DNA from: an uncultured Victivallaceae bacterium
GTDB taxonomy: Bacteria > Verrucomicrobiota > Lentisphaeria > Victivallales > Victivallaceae
Assembly: GCA_934663655.1 (NCBI GenBank)
Contig: CAKUKT010000123.1
Coordinates: forward strand, 1 to 7,254
Direction of reading: 5' to 3'
DNA: 7,254 nucleotides
Under the pieces are notes generated by a model. It saw only the letters and a list, made by a program, of their open reading frames with translations, searched no databases and was not told where the DNA came from. Position numbers and translations under genes: made by a program. Positions 6,604-7,254 of this stretch are shown here, piece by piece (within the stretch, counting starts at the first letter, position 1; every line of letters begins with the position of its first letter).

Positions 6604-7254
6604 TCACACATGCGAGAGCGGCTGGCGCGGAAGCCCGAGATCGCATTCGACGTCGTCGGGAGTTTTGCCGACGTAGATTTGACGCGGCCGCACCAGTTTG
6701 GTGGAGTCGCCGATCATCTCTTTCCAGTGGGCGACCCATCCGGGGAGCCTGGCCAATGCGAACATCACCGTGAACATATTTTCCGGTATTCCCATCGCCC
6801 GGTAAAGAATGCCGGTGTAGAAGTCGACGTTGGGATAGAGATGCCGGTCGATGAAGTAGCTGTCGGAAAGGGCTGCCTCCTCCACCCGGCGCGCCACATC
6901 CAGCAGCGGGTCGGAGTATTTGGTATGGGAGAGGTAGCGGTCGCACTCCTGCTGAACGATCTTCGCCCGCGGGTCGTAGGTTTTGTAGACGCGGTGTCCG
7001 AATCCCATCAGCCGGAACGGGTTGTCGCGATCCTTGGCCATACGGATGAATTTGTCGACGTCACCGTCCTCGGCGATCAGGCGCAGCATTTCGATAACCG
7101 CCTGGTTGGCGCCGCCGTGAAGCGGTCCGGAGAGCGCGGAGATCCCGGCGGAAATCGTCGCGTAAAGGTTGACCTGGGCGCTGCCGATCACGCGCACGGC
7201 CGAAGTGGAACAATTTTGTTCGTGGTCGGCATGAATGATAAACAGGATGTTGAG
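6604..7254 (-). CDS. gltA: Citrate synthase, C-terminal half (5' end beyond the window)
   Basis: Condenses acetyl-CoA and oxaloacetate to citrate, the entry step of the TCA cycle, in the cytoplasm. The 216 visible residues run from the right edge to a TGA at 6604-6606; the gene continues upstream outside the window. The reading enters at LNILFIIHADHEQNCSTSAVRVIGS, so the GTG at 7195-7197 is an internal Val and not the start. The catalytic and substrate-binding blocks of the E. coli-type enzyme are present: HADHEQN, GPLHGGANQAVIEML (catalytic His equivalent to His264), LMGFGHRVYKTYDPRA (His305 equivalent), NVDFYTGILYRAMGIP (Asp362 equivalent), FALARLPGWVAHWKE and RPRQIYVG. The C-terminus is complete and intact. 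It faces the plus-strand operon tail to tail, with separate terminators for each. The long type II form (about 430 residues) is expected but only its second half is seen. Confidence 0.95.
   Translation of the reverse strand, partial: LNILFIIHADHEQNCSTSAVRVIGSAQVNLYATISAGISALSGPLHGGANQAVIEMLRLIAEDGDVDKFIRMAKDRDNPFRLMGFGHRVYKTYDPRAKIVQQECDRYLSHTKYSDPLLDVARRVEEAALSDSYFIDRHLYPNVDFYTGILYRAMGIPENMFTVMFALARLPGWVAHWKEMIGDSTKLVRPRQIYVGKTPDDVECDLGLPRQPLSHV

Noticed and set aside
6383..6946. Minus-strand open frame (187 codons) overlapping citrate synthase and the spacer in a different frame
   Set aside because: It runs across both terminators and overlaps the true citrate synthase frame. Its translation shows no domain.
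7195..7197. GTG as the citrate synthase start
   Set aside because: The frame stays open to the right edge and the upstream residues (HADHEQNCSTSA) are conserved citrate synthase sequence, so the GTG is an internal Val codon.
1..7254. Mobile element, CRISPR, toxin-antitoxin, phage or defence system
   Set aside because: No transposase, integrase, direct-repeat array, terminal inverted repeats or defence domains were seen. All six genes belong to metabolic, envelope or small-protein families with intact frames and similar base composition.

Overview
The window is high-GC bacterial chromosome (roughly 55-60% G+C by eye). It carries five tightly packed plus-strand genes and one minus-strand gene cut by the right edge. 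All products belong to recognisable metabolic or envelope families. I see no phage, transposon, CRISPR, tRNA or rRNA signal. The organism cannot be fixed from the sequence. The mix of sugar-catabolic genes (GH4 alpha-galactosidase, L-ribulokinase), a stand-alone TSCPD four-cysteine protein and a HI0933/BaiN-type flavoprotein would suit a fermentative, possibly gut-associated Gram-negative. A Lentisphaerota/Victivallis-like bacterium is my guess, and only a guess.

Layout: (1) Positions 1-1337 hold a MelA-like family 4 alpha-galactosidase whose start codon lacks only its first base at the left edge. A strong intrinsic terminator follows at 1364-1395. (2) A sigma70-type promoter (1415-1443) and an approximately 85-nt leader with a small hairpin precede a four-gene plus-strand run. 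Its genes are a GT-C membrane glycosyltransferase (1535-3235), a 90-residue TSCPD protein (3239-3511), an AraB-type ribulokinase (3517-5118) and a flavoprotein (about 5170-6405). The first three are separated by 3 and 5 nt, with each downstream ribosome binding site inside or touching the previous gene, so translational coupling is likely. A short GC hairpin plus eight T's (6424-6442) ends the run. (3) On the minus strand, the C-terminal half of citrate synthase (6604 to the right edge) converges on the operon and has its own terminator at 6536-6585.

The genes do not form an obvious single pathway. MelA releases galactose from alpha-galactosides and AraB phosphorylates L-ribulose, but araA and araD are not in view. 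The glycosyltransferase is an envelope enzyme, and the TSCPD protein and flavoprotein have no firm physiological role. The most noteworthy feature is this mixed operon, especially the TSCPD protein locked between a glycosyltransferase and a ribulokinase. I found no convincing new multi-gene system.
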